Assembly (NCBI RefSeq): GCF_014197755.1
Contig: NZ_JACIGE010000010.1
Span: 113,267 to 177,266 of the forward strand
Source: Rhodocyclus tenuis
Lineage (GTDB): Bacteria > Pseudomonadota > Gammaproteobacteria > Burkholderiales > Rhodocyclaceae
DNA length: 64,000 nt
Direction: 5' to 3'
Shown here: positions 26,545-34,145 of the stretch, one piece after another
Layout of the letters: each line of letters starts with the position of its first letter
Numbering within the stretch: position 1 is the first letter of the stretch
Notes under the pieces: generated by a model
The model's input: only the letters and a program-made list of their open reading frames with translations
Database searches by the model: none
What the model was told of the DNA's origin: nothing
Position numbers and translations under genes: made by a program

Positions 26545-27211
26545 ACGGGCGAACGCAATTCCGGAACGGCGACGAATGCGGTTCGGCGTCGCCGCACTGA
26601 TCACTGCCCTCGGCCTGGCGCTCGTCGCGCCAGCGCAGGCTTTCGAGAAAACGGCCCATGCCGACGGCAGCTTCGAGTACTTCTTCGCCGGGCAGTCGCT
26701 GACGATCAGCGGCCCCGGCTCGCTCGACCTGAGCGGGCTGAATTTCATCGAAGGCGTCGACAACGGCTTCCGCGTCGGCGCGCTGTTCATGCTCGATTCA
26801 CTGGGCGGCGAGTTGGCGGTCGATTCTTCCGGCAATCGCTGGAGCAGTCTTGACCTCGCGCCGCGCCGTCTCGACATCAGCGCCGCCGGTGATCTTGATC
26901 TTGGCACAGCGCGCCTCTCGCTGCCCGGCGGAACAATGCTGCTCACTGCCGGCGGCGTAATGAATCTTGCCGGCGCCAGCTTCGCCGCGGGAGGCGCGGC
27001 AACTGGCGGCGCCCTGGGCAGCATCATCCTTGGCGAGACGCTGCCGATCCGCCCGGGAACGCTGCCCGGTGGTGGCGGCACACTGCAGCTCGATCCGGGC
27101 GGCAACATAACGCTCGTCGGCACAGCGCCGGTCCCGGAACCTGCGACGAGCACGATGCTACTCGCCGGCATGCTGCTGCTTACCGGACTTGCGCGCCGCC
27201 GCACCCGCTGA
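26510..27211 (+). CDS. Second PEP-CTERM protein, with TpsA-like repeats
   Basis: GTG 26510 has an ideal GGAGG at 26499-26503 and gives 233 residues; ATG 26576 (211 residues) gives a more ordinary signal peptide and cannot be excluded. The signal peptide helix is FGVAALITALGLALVAP. The mature part has Gly-rich beta-strand repeats (GPGSLDLSG, ISAAGDLDLG, LPGGTMLLTAGGVMNLAG) that look like one short TpsA beta-helix. The tail is VPEPATSTMLLAGMLLL followed by RRR, a PEP-CTERM signal. It overlaps the previous gene by 35 bases and the CAAX protease-like gene by one base. Confidence 0.75.
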   Translation: MNVLTNRSCNAERANAIPERRRMRFGVAALITALGLALVAPAQAFEKTAHADGSFEYFFAGQSLTISGPGSLDLSGLNFIEGVDNGFRVGALFMLDSLGGELAVDSSGNRWSSLDLAPRRLDISAAGDLDLGTARLSLPGGTMLLTAGGVMNLAGASFAAGGAATGGALGSIILGETLPIRPGTLPGGGGTLQLDPGGNITLVGTAPVPEPATSTMLLAGMLLLTGLARRRTR

Positions 27212-27906
27212 TGGCCGATTCCGCGCCGGCCGTCAGCTACCGGCGCCGTCAAGCGCTGGCGCGCATTGTCCCTTTCGCGCTCTACCTCGCCTTTCTCGCC
27301 GCCCTGCCCTGGCTGCGCACCGCCCTGCCCGACAGCTGGGACGCCCGCTGGCTGTATGGCGTGCAGATCGGCGCGGTAATGGCGGCGCTGATCTTCTGCG
27401 CGCGCCACTATGACGAACTGTGTCCCCTGGTGCTGGCAAGGCGCGCGGCGATCGAAGCCATTGCCAGCGGCGGCGTGGTCTTCGTGCTGTGGATCAATCT
27501 CGATTTTTCCTGCGCGCTGCTCGGCCCCGCCGGCGCCGGCTTCGACCCGCGCACGCCCGACGCCACGATCGACTGGGCGCTGGCGCTGACCCGGCTGTTC
27601 GGCGCCGCTGCCGTCGTGCCGATCATGGAGGAACTGTTCTGGCGCTCGTTCCTCCTGCGCTGGATCGATGCGACGGACTTCCGGCGCCTCGCGCCGGCGC
27701 TCGCCAGCGGCCGCGCGCTGCTGATCAGTGCTGTCCTCTTCGGTGTCGAGCACAATCTGTGGCTCGCCGGCATCGTCGCCGGGCTGGCTTATGGCCAGCT
27801 CTACCGGCGTCACGAAAACCTCTGGTCGCCAATCCTCGCGCACGCCACGACCAACCTGCTGCTCGGCTGCTGGGTGCTGGCGACCGGCGCGTGGAGCTTC
27901 TGGTAA
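27211..27906 (+). CDS. PEP-CTERM-associated CAAX protease-like membrane protein
   Basis: 231 residues with about six to seven membrane helices. The CPBP/CAAX protease motifs are present: EE followed by R (MEELFWRSF, about 139-147), F-x-x-x-H (FGVEH, about 176-180) and H-x-x-x-N (HATTN, about 211-215). These supply the catalytic Glu and metal-like His/Asn residues of Rce1-type intramembrane proteases. A subfamily of such proteins is known to travel with PEP-CTERM/exosortase systems, and here the gene overlaps a PEP-CTERM gene by one base. Cleavage of that substrate is inference. Confidence 0.82.
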   Translation: MADSAPAVSYRRRQALARIVPFALYLAFLAALPWLRTALPDSWDARWLYGVQIGAVMAALIFCARHYDELCPLVLARRAAIEAIASGGVVFVLWINLDFSCALLGPAGAGFDPRTPDATIDWALALTRLFGAAAVVPIMEELFWRSFLLRWIDATDFRRLAPALASGRALLISAVLFGVEHNLWLAGIVAGLAYGQLYRRHENLWSPILAHATTNLLLGCWVLATGAWSFW

Positions 27907-27948
27907 GCAGCGGGCGGCGCGGCAGCCCGGGCGAAAATGTGTGCCGAT

Positions 27949-27979
27949 TTACCCCATGAAACGCGAAAGCATGGGGTAA
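27949..27979. other. Hairpin after the CAAX protease-like gene
   Basis: TTACCCCATG at 27949-27958 and CATGGGGTAA at 27970-27979 are perfect 10-base arms around an 11-base loop. It lies 42 bases after the last host operon gene. There is no T tract, so termination is possible but not shown. Confidence 0.5.
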
Positions 27980-28031
27980 GCGTCATGGCGCGAAGAGCGG
28001 CTGCCGGAATCCCGACGTGGACGCCCCCGCG

Positions 28032-28072
28032 TCGGCAAGGCGCGAGCTCAGGTTAAACTCGCGCCTTGCCGA
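28032..28072. other. Long perfect hairpin before the bestrophin gene
   Basis: TCGGCAAGGCGCGAG at 28032-28046 and its exact complement at 28058-28072 form a 15-base-pair stem with an 11-base loop. It lies in the 235-base gap between the CAAX protease-like gene and the broken bestrophin gene. It may act as a terminator-type or processing structure, or as a small dispersed repeat. Confidence 0.5.
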
Positions 28073-28141
28073 TCGCCACTTCCTCCAGTTGACGTATTCG
28101 TAGCGCCCACCTGGCAGCACGGCGCACCTCAGGATTCCCCG

Positions 28142-28415
28142 ATGATCATCCGCGAACGCCCCGCCGCCTGGCGTCTGTTCTTCGTCCTGCGCGGCTCGAT
28201 CCTGCACCGAATCAAATGGGAGGTGGCGACCACCGTCACCATCTCGCTGCTGGTGACGCTGCTGCACGGCCGCGTCTTTGAAACCAAGATCACGCTGACG
28301 CCGATTCCGTTCTCGCTGATCGGTCTGGCGCTGGCGATCTTTCTCGGCTTTCGCAACAGCACCACCTACGACCGCTGGTGGGAGGGGCGCCGGCTGTGGG
28401 GCGATCTGGTCATCC
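28142..28415 (+). pseudogene. Bestrophin-family anion channel gene, broken by the prophage
   Basis: The reading frame from ATG 28142 encodes an N-terminal fragment of about 91 residues: RERPAAWRLFFVLRGSIL, a first membrane helix, LTPIPFSLIGLALAIFLGFR and the strongly conserved NSTTYDRWWEGRRLWG. Those are hallmarks of bacterial bestrophins (YneE/UPF0187), which are normally near 300 residues. After the LWGDLV stretch the similarity stops and the frame runs into prophage DNA, ending at 28444. The remaining two thirds should lie beyond the right end of the prophage, outside the window. Confidence 0.85.
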
Positions 28416-28424
28416 TGAAAGGGA

Positions 28425-28470
28425 GTGAGATAAACGGGGGATGAGGCGTGAGATAAATCCGGGATGAGGC
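28425..28470. repeat. Two abutting 23-bp repeats at the prophage left end
   Basis: Positions 28425-28447 and 28448-28470 share GTGAGATAAA, then three differing bases (CGG against TCC), then GGGATGAGGC. They follow the proposed terminus by nine bases, the place where MuA-like or Tn552-like transposases bind. I recall that BcepMu and Tn552/IS1604 elements have 23-bp imperfect repeats at their ends. These are therefore likely transposase-binding sites. Confidence 0.7.
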
Positions 28471-28548
28471 AGGACTTATCGGGAGGATTCGGGACGGTGA
28501 TTGTAAATCGTTTGCGAGGCGTGAAAACGACGGCCGCCGCCGAATCTG

Positions 28549-28896
28549 CTACAGGAGGGGTTGTTGCCGAGTCCTCACATCGTCGGCGCGGCACTTGGCG
28601 ACGATCTGCCGAATGCGCATCTCGGACTTGTCGTAGCGCCGCGCGAGCTCGGCAAAGTTGTCACCGGTGAATTGCGCGTAGATCTCGCGATCGCGCATCG
28701 AAAGCTCCCACGCCTGCCCCTTCGACAGGTAAATCATGCAGCCGCCGATATCGGCTCGCACTTTCTCGGCCAGCGCGAACGACGCCTCGGCCGCCACCTG
28801 GTGATCCAGGCTGAGGCGCTCGGTCATAAACGCATACGCCGACGTCGCGATCGCCGCGAGGATCTCCGGATAGTTGTCATCAATCTGCAGAGCCAT
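28549..28896 (-). CDS. mor: Mor-like middle operon activator
   Basis: ATG 28896 gives 115 residues; the longer frame is a shadow of the gp16 gene. The C-terminal half has the Mor/C fold: ISKGQ-like region YLSKGQAWELSMRDREIYAQF followed by a helix-turn-helix (FAELARRYDKSEMRIRQIV). In Mu, Mor is made from the early transcript and switches on the next promoter class. Here it is the last gene of the leftward early operon and lies about 80 bases from the end repeats. No second Mor/C paralogue was seen, so it may act directly on the late promoters. Confidence 0.82.
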   Translation of the reverse strand: MALQIDDNYPEILAAIATSAYAFMTERLSLDHQVAAEASFALAEKVRADIGGCMIYLSKGQAWELSMRDREIYAQFTGDNFAELARRYDKSEMRIRQIVAKCRADDVRTRQQPLL

Positions 28897-29578
28897 CACC
28901 GGACTCCTTTTGCTGACCGACCTCGTTGAGCAGCTCCCACGCGGAGAGCATCGGGTCGAAGGTTTTGCGTGACTGGGCGAGACCAACGGCAACGCCCAGA
29001 GCGTTGATGATCTGAGGCTCGAGCTGCAGCGAGCCGGTACGTATTGCCGCCGAGACTTCTTCGGCGCGCGACTTCACGGCCGCCGGAAGAAACCGCATCG
29101 CCCACTTTTTCAGGCTCTCGATCAGCTTGAGCGACTGAGCGCCGTTGATCCACTGCAGCGCATCGACGCCGGTAAGCCTTTTGACGTATGCGGCCAGCGC
29201 CTCTTCGGATGGATTTTTGACCGCGCCAAGCTGGTGCAGCAACAGCCACAGAGCGCGGATCTTCTTGTCCTCGGCGTGCTGTGCCAGAGGCCTCGACGAC
29301 TGCCGTTTTTTGCCGTCCGCGGTCTTGGTGACGCGCACCTTGAAGCCGGCCTTCTTCATGTGCTCGAGCACGCGATACAGATCAGTCACGGACAGCTCGG
29401 ACGATGATGATTTGCTGGCCACGCTCATCAAAACGCCGCGATAGGTGTCGTCGGCCATCTGCAGATCGCGCTTTGCAACGTGCAGTAGCCGGATAAGGCG
29501 AGCGCGGTCCTGTGGGTTGCCCAGCGCCGAGGTTTCGGCGGCGCGCACGCGCGAGCTGTGGAATGGGCTGGTTTTCAT
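28880..29578 (-). CDS. Mu gp16-like protein (DUF1018)
   Basis: ATG 29578 gives 232 residues. The core RLIRLLHVAKRDLQMADDTY, then YRGVL, and later WLLLHQLGAVKNPSEEALAAYVKR and ALQWINGAQSLKLIE, are typical of the gp16/DUF1018 family of transposable phages. The function of that family is not established; gp16 genes lie before mor, as here. A C-terminal extension of about 70 residues is helical. It overlaps the mor start by 17 bases and the upstream gene by four bases. Confidence 0.82.
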   Translation of the reverse strand: MKTSPFHSSRVRAAETSALGNPQDRARLIRLLHVAKRDLQMADDTYRGVLMSVASKSSSSELSVTDLYRVLEHMKKAGFKVRVTKTADGKKRQSSRPLAQHAEDKKIRALWLLLHQLGAVKNPSEEALAAYVKRLTGVDALQWINGAQSLKLIESLKKWAMRFLPAAVKSRAEEVSAAIRTGSLQLEPQIINALGVAVGLAQSRKTFDPMLSAWELLNEVGQQKESGDGSAD

Positions 29579-29931
29579 GGCGCCTCCGCAAACATGTCGA
29601 GGGTGTGTTCGCAGCGCGGCGAGGGAATGGGGTCTCCGGCCGGCACGAACGCCGTGCAGCACGGCTGGCCGTCGTCGCCGATCTGCCATTCCTTCGGGTA
29701 CTGCTCGGCGTCGACGTCGTAGCACATCGTGTTGCCGACGATGTCGCAGCGCTCGTTGTCGTCGCACTCGAATACGTCTCGGTCTTCGCGCAGCGCCTTG
29801 TCGCGCTGGCACGCAAAGCACCAGTGCGAAATGAAGATTTCGCCTTCGGTGCCGTTGCTCGGGCGGTACTTTTTGCCGGCGCTGGCGACGAGCATGGCCG
29901 CGAGGGGGGCTGGGTAGATGGCTTGGGGCAT
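29575..29931 (-). CDS. Cysteine-rich phage protein of unknown function
   Basis: ATG 29931 gives 118 residues. After a hydrophobic N terminus comes YRPSNGTEGEIFISHWCFAC and several Cys (CDDNERCDIVG, PCCTAFVP), which suggests metal binding. The middle segment YPKEWQIGDDGQPCC is a pattern I recognise from many phages of Gram-negative bacteria, always without assigned function. It sits in the early operon, four bases after the DUF2786 gene and overlapping the gp16 gene. Confidence 0.75.
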   Translation of the reverse strand: MPQAIYPAPLAAMLVASAGKKYRPSNGTEGEIFISHWCFACQRDKALREDRDVFECDDNERCDIVGNTMCYDVDAEQYPKEWQIGDDGQPCCTAFVPAGDPIPSPRCEHTLDMFAEAP

Positions 29932-29935
29932 GGCG

Positions 29936-30643
29936 CTACTCCAGCGCCAGCGGCGCAGGCCCGCCGCTGACGCCACGGTTGAGTTCTGCCTGACGGCCGG
30001 ACAGGAGACCGGCCTGCGCGTCGTCGTATTCGCGTTGGCTCAGCTTTCGGCCGTCGTTTCGATCGCGGGCATCGCCGTCGCGCAAGGCTGGGTAGTGCTT
30101 TGCCAGATAGGCGCCGATTGCCCGCTTTTGCTGGTCAGTCTCGGCGAACGCGGTGATGGTGCGGGAGACGGCAAAAACCCACCCTTCGCAGAAAAGATCA
30201 GCGCGCCGGGTTTTGGTCGCCTGCTTGCAACGCTTCAGGCTGGTCTTGATGTAATCGGCCCGCGCCCGCTTGGCCTGCCGCAGCAACACCGCGAAGGCGT
30301 ACTGCGACACCTCTGGCGCCGCGCCGCAGCCGATGAATACCCATTCGCCAACGATGCAAAGTGCGCGGCCATCCCATCTGCGGGAGAAGATCACCTGGCA
30401 GCCAAATGCTTTCGCGATCTTGTTGGCCAGCGCCGTCTCCCAGTTGGCCGGAGAAGCCGTAGCTCCGGCCTTGGTGCGCCGTTCTTCCGCCTCTGCCGCC
30501 TGGATGTCCAGATCGGCAACGCCGTGCGCTTCCATCAGCTTGCGCGCCTGGCGCAACGCGGCCTCGGCTTCGTGCTCGTTGGCGCTGGCCGACAGGGCGA
30601 GGCACTTGCGGATTTTGGCGATGATCTTGTCGCGTTCGTTCAT
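29936..30643 (-). CDS. DUF2786-domain protein
   Basis: 235 residues. The N terminus (about 1-50) is a DUF2786 helix bundle: IIAKIRKCLALSASANEHEA, then AALRQARKLMEAHGV. A second domain follows (about 65-190), with WETALANKIAKAFGCQVIFS and YAFAVLLRQAKRARADYIK, as in many phage DUF2786 proteins. The function is unknown. It is separated from the next upstream gene by 78 bases containing a hairpin, the widest gap between early genes. Confidence 0.8.
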   Translation of the reverse strand: MNERDKIIAKIRKCLALSASANEHEAEAALRQARKLMEAHGVADLDIQAAEAEERRTKAGATASPANWETALANKIAKAFGCQVIFSRRWDGRALCIVGEWVFIGCGAAPEVSQYAFAVLLRQAKRARADYIKTSLKRCKQATKTRRADLFCEGWVFAVSRTITAFAETDQQKRAIGAYLAKHYPALRDGDARDRNDGRKLSQREYDDAQAGLLSGRQAELNRGVSGGPAPLALE

Positions 30644-30678
30644 GGTGTTCCCCGTTAAATCTCGCTGGCTTTCTCCCG

Positions 30679-30708
30679 AAGCCGCCCGGCGCTTAACGCG
30701 GGCGGCTT
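30679..30708. other. Hairpin in the early operon
   Basis: AAGCCGCCCG and CGGGCGGCTT form a perfect 10-base-pair stem with a 10-base loop between the HD gene and the DUF2786 gene. No T tract follows on the minus strand. It may lower expression of the promoter-distal early genes or protect mRNA ends. Confidence 0.45.
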
Positions 30709-30721
30709 GAGGCGAGAGCCG

Positions 30722-31285
30722 CTATGCATTGAGCCCGCTGAGAACCGGCGTATCGGAGCCGATCAGCGAAAAGTAGCGATCGACGAAGGCAAAGGCGGCC
30801 TGACCGGGCGGTAGCGGAACGATGGGTTCTGCCATTGGCGTAACACCGGCAATGAGCGACCACTCGTCATCGTGTTCTGGCATCAGATCTCGCTGTTCTG
30901 TCGCGAGCAGGATCAGATCTGCCGTCTTGACGGACGCCGGCATGGCATCAATGCCGAAGCGCGCCAGAACGGCCTTCTCGACGCGTTCTTCGATGAGCCT
31001 GTAGTCGGGCAGCAGCTGCTTCAGGGGACGCGAGATATCGCCGATGAAGGCTTCTGCCGCGTCGTGCAACAGGGCTGCGAGGGCGTCTTCCGGCGGTACC
31101 AGGTAGGACGCGAGCGTGGAGTGCTGCGCCACGCTGTAGAACTCTCTGGTGTGGCCGGCGAAGCGGCAGATGTGCGAGAGAGCATGCGCCACCTCGCCGA
31201 TACCGAAAGAGCTTTTCTCCGGCTGCAGAAAATCGAAGTAGTGGCCGGAAACCGTAAGGATGTCGGGGCGGATGCTGTGTCTCAC
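30722..31285 (-). CDS. HD-domain phosphohydrolase
   Basis: 187 residues. The HD signature is present: [18 protein letters not shown] (His55) and [13 protein letters not shown] (His74-Asp75), similar to YfbR-type 5'-deoxynucleotidases and phage HD hydrolases. The family removes phosphate from nucleotides using a bound metal. In a phage early operon this could adjust nucleotide pools or remove nucleotide signals, but no substrate can be read from the sequence. It overlaps the small HTH gene upstream by four bases. Confidence 0.8.
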   Translation of the reverse strand: MRHSIRPDILTVSGHYFDFLQPEKSSFGIGEVAHALSHICRFAGHTREFYSVAQHSTLASYLVPPEDALAALLHDAAEAFIGDISRPLKQLLPDYRLIEERVEKAVLARFGIDAMPASVKTADLILLATEQRDLMPEHDDEWSLIAGVTPMAEPIVPLPPGQAAFAFVDRYFSLIGSDTPVLSGLNA

Positions 31286-31518
31286 GATGCCTCCCCGCGA
31301 ATCTGCGCAACCGCCTTCTTGCTATCGGCCTCGCTGCCGTGCGCGATGGCCAGCAGCAAGCGGATCGGCTTCGGCAGGTTGCGGCCGTTTTCGTAGCGGC
31401 TGCCGCCAGACTGAGTAACGCCGATTGGCCCCCAGAACTGCGCTTGGTTGAGCTTCTTCTCCCGGCGCAGTGCGAGCGCGTCGGCGCCGGAAACCGTCTT
31501 TGCGTTGATGCTCTTCAT
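31282..31518 (-). CDS. Small HTH protein (XRE-like)
   Basis: ATG 31518 gives 78 residues; the longer frame is a shadow of the neighbouring gene. [20 protein letters not shown], followed by [19 protein letters not shown], is a helix-turn-helix of the XRE kind in which the recognition helix contacts DNA. A C-terminal helix carries an Ala-rich segment. It overlaps genes on both sides by four bases in the early operon. It is probably a phage transcription regulator. Confidence 0.7.
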   Translation of the reverse strand: MKSINAKTVSGADALALRREKKLNQAQFWGPIGVTQSGGSRYENGRNLPKPIRLLLAIAHGSEADSKKAVAQIRGEAS

Positions 31519-32099
31519 GCTGATACTCCCTTGCGTTTGGTTTTTGCCTTCGGTTTCTCGTCCTCGCCTTGGCGCTTGGCGGCGTCGGCAAGGATCGCCT
31601 TCACCAGCTTTTCGACGTCGGTGTCGGTAAAGCTGATGAACGAGGCGTCGGCGCCGCTGACCGAGCGGATGCCGATCTGGCGACGGACGGCGCTGTCGAG
31701 CTGGGCGACGGCCTCGACGTTGATGGATTCTTGCGAGCGCACCAGCAGATCCGACTGATCGGGCAGCAGCGCCTTGATGCGCTTGATCACGGCGGCTTCG
31801 TCGTCGTAATCGATTCCATCCTCGGCTTTTCGGTAGCCGCACTTCACGCCATCGACGAGGATCGAGCGCGGGCGGGCAAACAGCTGCGGCGCGCCGTCGA
31901 TGAGCGCCTGCAGCTCGGCCTGGCACTCGGCCTCGTGCGCTGCCGCCTCGTCGATCGCCGGGCGGTGAGCGGCGTAGATCGGCGCCGCGGCTTCGGACAG
32001 CGCGTGCTCAAGCGCCGTGGCACGGGTGACCGACTGGCGGTGCGCGTCGGCCAGGCGCTGTGCTGCGGCGCGGATTTCGGTGATTGTTGCGGTGGTCAT
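31515..32099 (-). CDS. gam: Gam-like host-nuclease inhibitor (probable)
   Basis: ATG 32099 gives 194 residues. The plan matches Mu Gam: a long N-terminal helical pair (about 5-75), then a small beta region (ILVDGVKCGYRK), and a helix-rich segment with AAVIKRIKALLPDQSDLLVR followed by SQESINVEAV. Gam proteins bind DNA ends as Ku-like dimers and shield phage DNA from exonucleases. Residue similarity is modest and I rely on shape, motif order and location. The last 30 residues are Lys-rich. Confidence 0.6.
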   Translation of the reverse strand: MTTATITEIRAAAQRLADAHRQSVTRATALEHALSEAAAPIYAAHRPAIDEAAAHEAECQAELQALIDGAPQLFARPRSILVDGVKCGYRKAEDGIDYDDEAAVIKRIKALLPDQSDLLVRSQESINVEAVAQLDSAVRRQIGIRSVSGADASFISFTDTDVEKLVKAILADAAKRQGEDEKPKAKTKRKGVSA

Positions 32100-32115
32100 G
32101 TGACGTCCTTTCTGG

Positions 32116-32421
32116 CTACTTGAGCCGGTGAGTGATCTTTGTGCCGCCGGGAACGTGCTCGATGGTCTTCGTGCCCGTTGCTGTGGATTGGCTCTCACTC
32201 GTGCCGCCGGGCAGCGCCGGCTTGTACGTCGGGATGAAGCCGGAGCCTTCCGCAGCGCCGGTGACGCGCAGAAAATTGACCTCGACCTTGGCGGTGTCAG
32301 TGATGTTCTTCGCGGTTTCGTTGATCGCCTTGACGCGATCGAGATCGATGGTTTTCGCCGGATCGCGCAGGTCGTCGAGCGTGGCGAAGAGCGCAGAACG
32401 GAGTCGTGTGATGTCGCTCAT
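32116..32421 (-). CDS. Early phage protein of unknown function
   Basis: ATG 32421 gives 101 residues. The first 55 residues form helices (ITRLRSALFATLDDLRDPAK, RVKAINETAKNITDTAKVEV), a pattern common in small early proteins of Mu-like phages. The remainder (GSGFIPTYKPALPGG) is Gly/Pro/Thr-rich and probably disordered. It lies 10 bases after the zinc-ribbon gene and 16 bases before the Gam-like gene. No function can be assigned. Confidence 0.65.
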   Translation of the reverse strand: MSDITRLRSALFATLDDLRDPAKTIDLDRVKAINETAKNITDTAKVEVNFLRVTGAAEGSGFIPTYKPALPGGTSESQSTATGTKTIEHVPGGTKITHRLK

Positions 32422-32431
32422 GTCGTTTCCC

Positions 32432-32662
32432 CTATGCGGCTTTGTCCGGGATCGTGGCGACGATTTCGCTATCGGTTGCCACCTTCCAGTAGATCGTTTC
32501 GCAGTGCGGGCAAGTTGCCAGCGTGTCCCATGTTTCACCGGCGTGCGCGGCCATATCCTCGACCGTCTTTCCACAACACGGCGTAACGAAGGTCAGCGTC
32601 TTTGCGCCCTTCGCCTTGACTCTGGCGAGATACTCTTCGTGCTGCTGCTTGAGCGTTTTCAT
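32432..32662 (-). CDS. Small zinc-ribbon-like protein
   Basis: 76 residues. A pair TPCCGK and a pair TCPHCETIYW, about 22 residues apart, form a likely zinc ribbon. The N terminus is a basic helix (KTLKQQHEEYLARVKAKG). Its place directly after the HNH gene (three bases apart) in the early operon suggests a nucleic-acid-binding or accessory role, which is inference. Confidence 0.65.
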   Translation of the reverse strand: MKTLKQQHEEYLARVKAKGAKTLTFVTPCCGKTVEDMAAHAGETWDTLATCPHCETIYWKVATDSEIVATIPDKAA

Positions 32663-32665
32663 GGT

Positions 32666-33472
32666 CTATTTCCCTTCTCGGCGATTGATGTGCCGGGTGA
32701 TCTGGCTGCGAAGCAACACGCATTCAGCAAGCTCCGGCGGATAGTTGTGCAAGGTGTGTCGCCGCATGTGCTCCGCCCGCGTGATCAGCTCAAGGTTGTC
32801 CAGGGCGATATGGGCGCGGTTTCCGTCACGAAAGACGAGCATGTGTCCGGCTGGTATCGGCCCGTTCGCCTCTTCCCACATCAGGCGATGGACGAATTTC
32901 CAGTCCTTGGGCGGATAGCCGGTATCGGTCATTTTTCGCTGCAGGTAGCCGTCAACGAGGCGCTCGCTGCCGATCGGAACCCAGTTGAACGGCTTGTGCC
33001 CCGGAGGGTACTGAGTCGTTCTTGAGCCGAGCGCCAGCCCTTTCATGCCCTTTTTCCGGGCAACCTGACCCCGGCCGAACCGGGTTTCCGCGCCGCGGAT
33101 TCCGTCGAGCCGGCCAGACTTCGCGCTCGCCTTGAACGCCTCACTCTTTTTCAGGCCCATCCGCGCTACGGCTGAATAGATCTGACCAATGCTGACCCCG
33201 AGTTCTGCCGCGCAAAAGGCGGCGGTGTTGTCGGGATAGATCTCGATCAACCGCTTACGCATCGGCTCGACCCAGAGACTGGGGCTGTTGTCGCGCCTAC
33301 CAGATGCCGGGCCCGCATAGAACGCGGCGCTTTTCTGCAGCCCAAGGGCCCGCGCCTGGCGATAGATTTCCGGGACGGTTTTCCCCAGTTGTTCGGCACA
33401 AGCTGCAGCGGTCTGATCGGGGTAGATCTCGGCAAGTCGGGAGAGCTTCTCCTGGGGCCAGTGGCGGCTCAT
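32666..33472 (-). CDS. HNH endonuclease with repeated DNA-binding modules
   Basis: 268 residues. Two related N-terminal modules (about 9-50 and 70-112; IYPDQTAAACAEQLG and IYPDNTAAFCAAELG) look like helix-turn-helix units. The C-terminal half has an HNH nuclease core: FVHRLMWEEANGPIPAGHML, then DGNRAHIALDNLELIT and EHMRRH. The His/Asn/His residues are present. Such genes are common in Mu-like early regions and in homing endonucleases. It may help replication or act as a selfish nuclease. It overlaps the gene upstream by four bases. Confidence 0.82.
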   Translation of the reverse strand: MSRHWPQEKLSRLAEIYPDQTAAACAEQLGKTVPEIYRQARALGLQKSAAFYAGPASGRRDNSPSLWVEPMRKRLIEIYPDNTAAFCAAELGVSIGQIYSAVARMGLKKSEAFKASAKSGRLDGIRGAETRFGRGQVARKKGMKGLALGSRTTQYPPGHKPFNWVPIGSERLVDGYLQRKMTDTGYPPKDWKFVHRLMWEEANGPIPAGHMLVFRDGNRAHIALDNLELITRAEHMRRHTLHNYPPELAECVLLRSQITRHINRREGK

Positions 33473-34008
33473 GCTGCGGCTTCCTTTCTCGCCATAACCC
33501 AGCCGCGAGCAGGACGGGTGAGCAGGCCGCGCTCGGCAGCACGCGTGATTTGCGGATAGATCGACGAGCGACCTACATCGGGCAGCGCGGCGCAGAGTTG
33601 TTCTGCCTTCATGCCGTCTGGACCGGCCGTTTTGAGCACGGCGACGAGGCGCAGCATGATCGATTCCGGGTCGTGTATGCGACGAGCCGGTTTCGGTGCG
33701 GGCGCTGGCTTGCGCTTCTCTGCCGCCAGTTTGGCCGCGCTGCCGTCACGCCCTGGCAACGTGTAGGTGGCGACGGTCTTGCGCGGCATGTCTGCCGGAG
33801 CATCCTTTTCGCCAACGCGCTCAATGCGACGCTCGTGCAGCAAGCGCCGGATCTCGTCGCAGAGGTTCGGAACCTCGTGCGTCAGCCGCACAGCGATATC
33901 GCGCACGCTGTATGGCTCGCTGGCCTCACGCAGGATGTCGATGATTTGTTCGTCGAGCGTCTTGGTGGTGAGCAGCGATTGCAGCTGCAGGGAGAGAAGA
34001 CTGGCCAT
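33469..34008 (-). CDS. Double winged-helix regulator-like protein
   Basis: ATG 34008 with GGAGAG upstream gives 179 residues. Two winged-helix-like regions appear: about 18-65 (LDEQIIDILREASEPYSVRD, IAVRLTHEVPNLCDEIRRLL) and about 118-170 (IMLRLVAVLKTAGPDGMKAE, SSIYPQITRAAERGLLTR). A charged Lys/Pro/Ala linker separates them. The protein probably binds DNA. Its role within the early operon is not known. Confidence 0.68.
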   Translation of the reverse strand: MASLLSLQLQSLLTTKTLDEQIIDILREASEPYSVRDIAVRLTHEVPNLCDEIRRLLHERRIERVGEKDAPADMPRKTVATYTLPGRDGSAAKLAAEKRKPAPAPKPARRIHDPESIMLRLVAVLKTAGPDGMKAEQLCAALPDVGRSSIYPQITRAAERGLLTRPARGWVMARKEAAA

Positions 34009-34010
34009 GA

Positions 34011-34145
34011 TCAACTCTCCCTTCGCGCGCTGGCCCATGCGCGACGAGGCGTATAGCCCAACGCCCTGGCGTAGCGGAGGGCAAGACGTAGACGTGCGAT
34101 GGCGACGATCGCGGCGCGCCACTGCGCGGAGACGAGCGCATTCAT
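34011..34145 (-). CDS. Small basic protein of 44 residues
   Basis: ATG 34145 overlaps the stop of the membrane-protein gene (ATGA), and the stop TGA ends two bases before the next start. The product is one basic amphipathic helix pair (VSAQWRAAIVAIARLRLALR, RALGYTPRRAWASAR). The tight fit between neighbours supports it as a real gene. The GYTPRRAW motif recalls short phage proteins of unknown role. Confidence 0.55.
   Translation of the reverse strand: MNALVSAQWRAAIVAIARLRLALRYARALGYTPRRAWASARRES

Noticed and set aside
28425..28470. Start of a CRISPR array
   Set aside because: The two repeats abut without a spacer, there are only two, and no cas genes are present; transposase sites explain them better.
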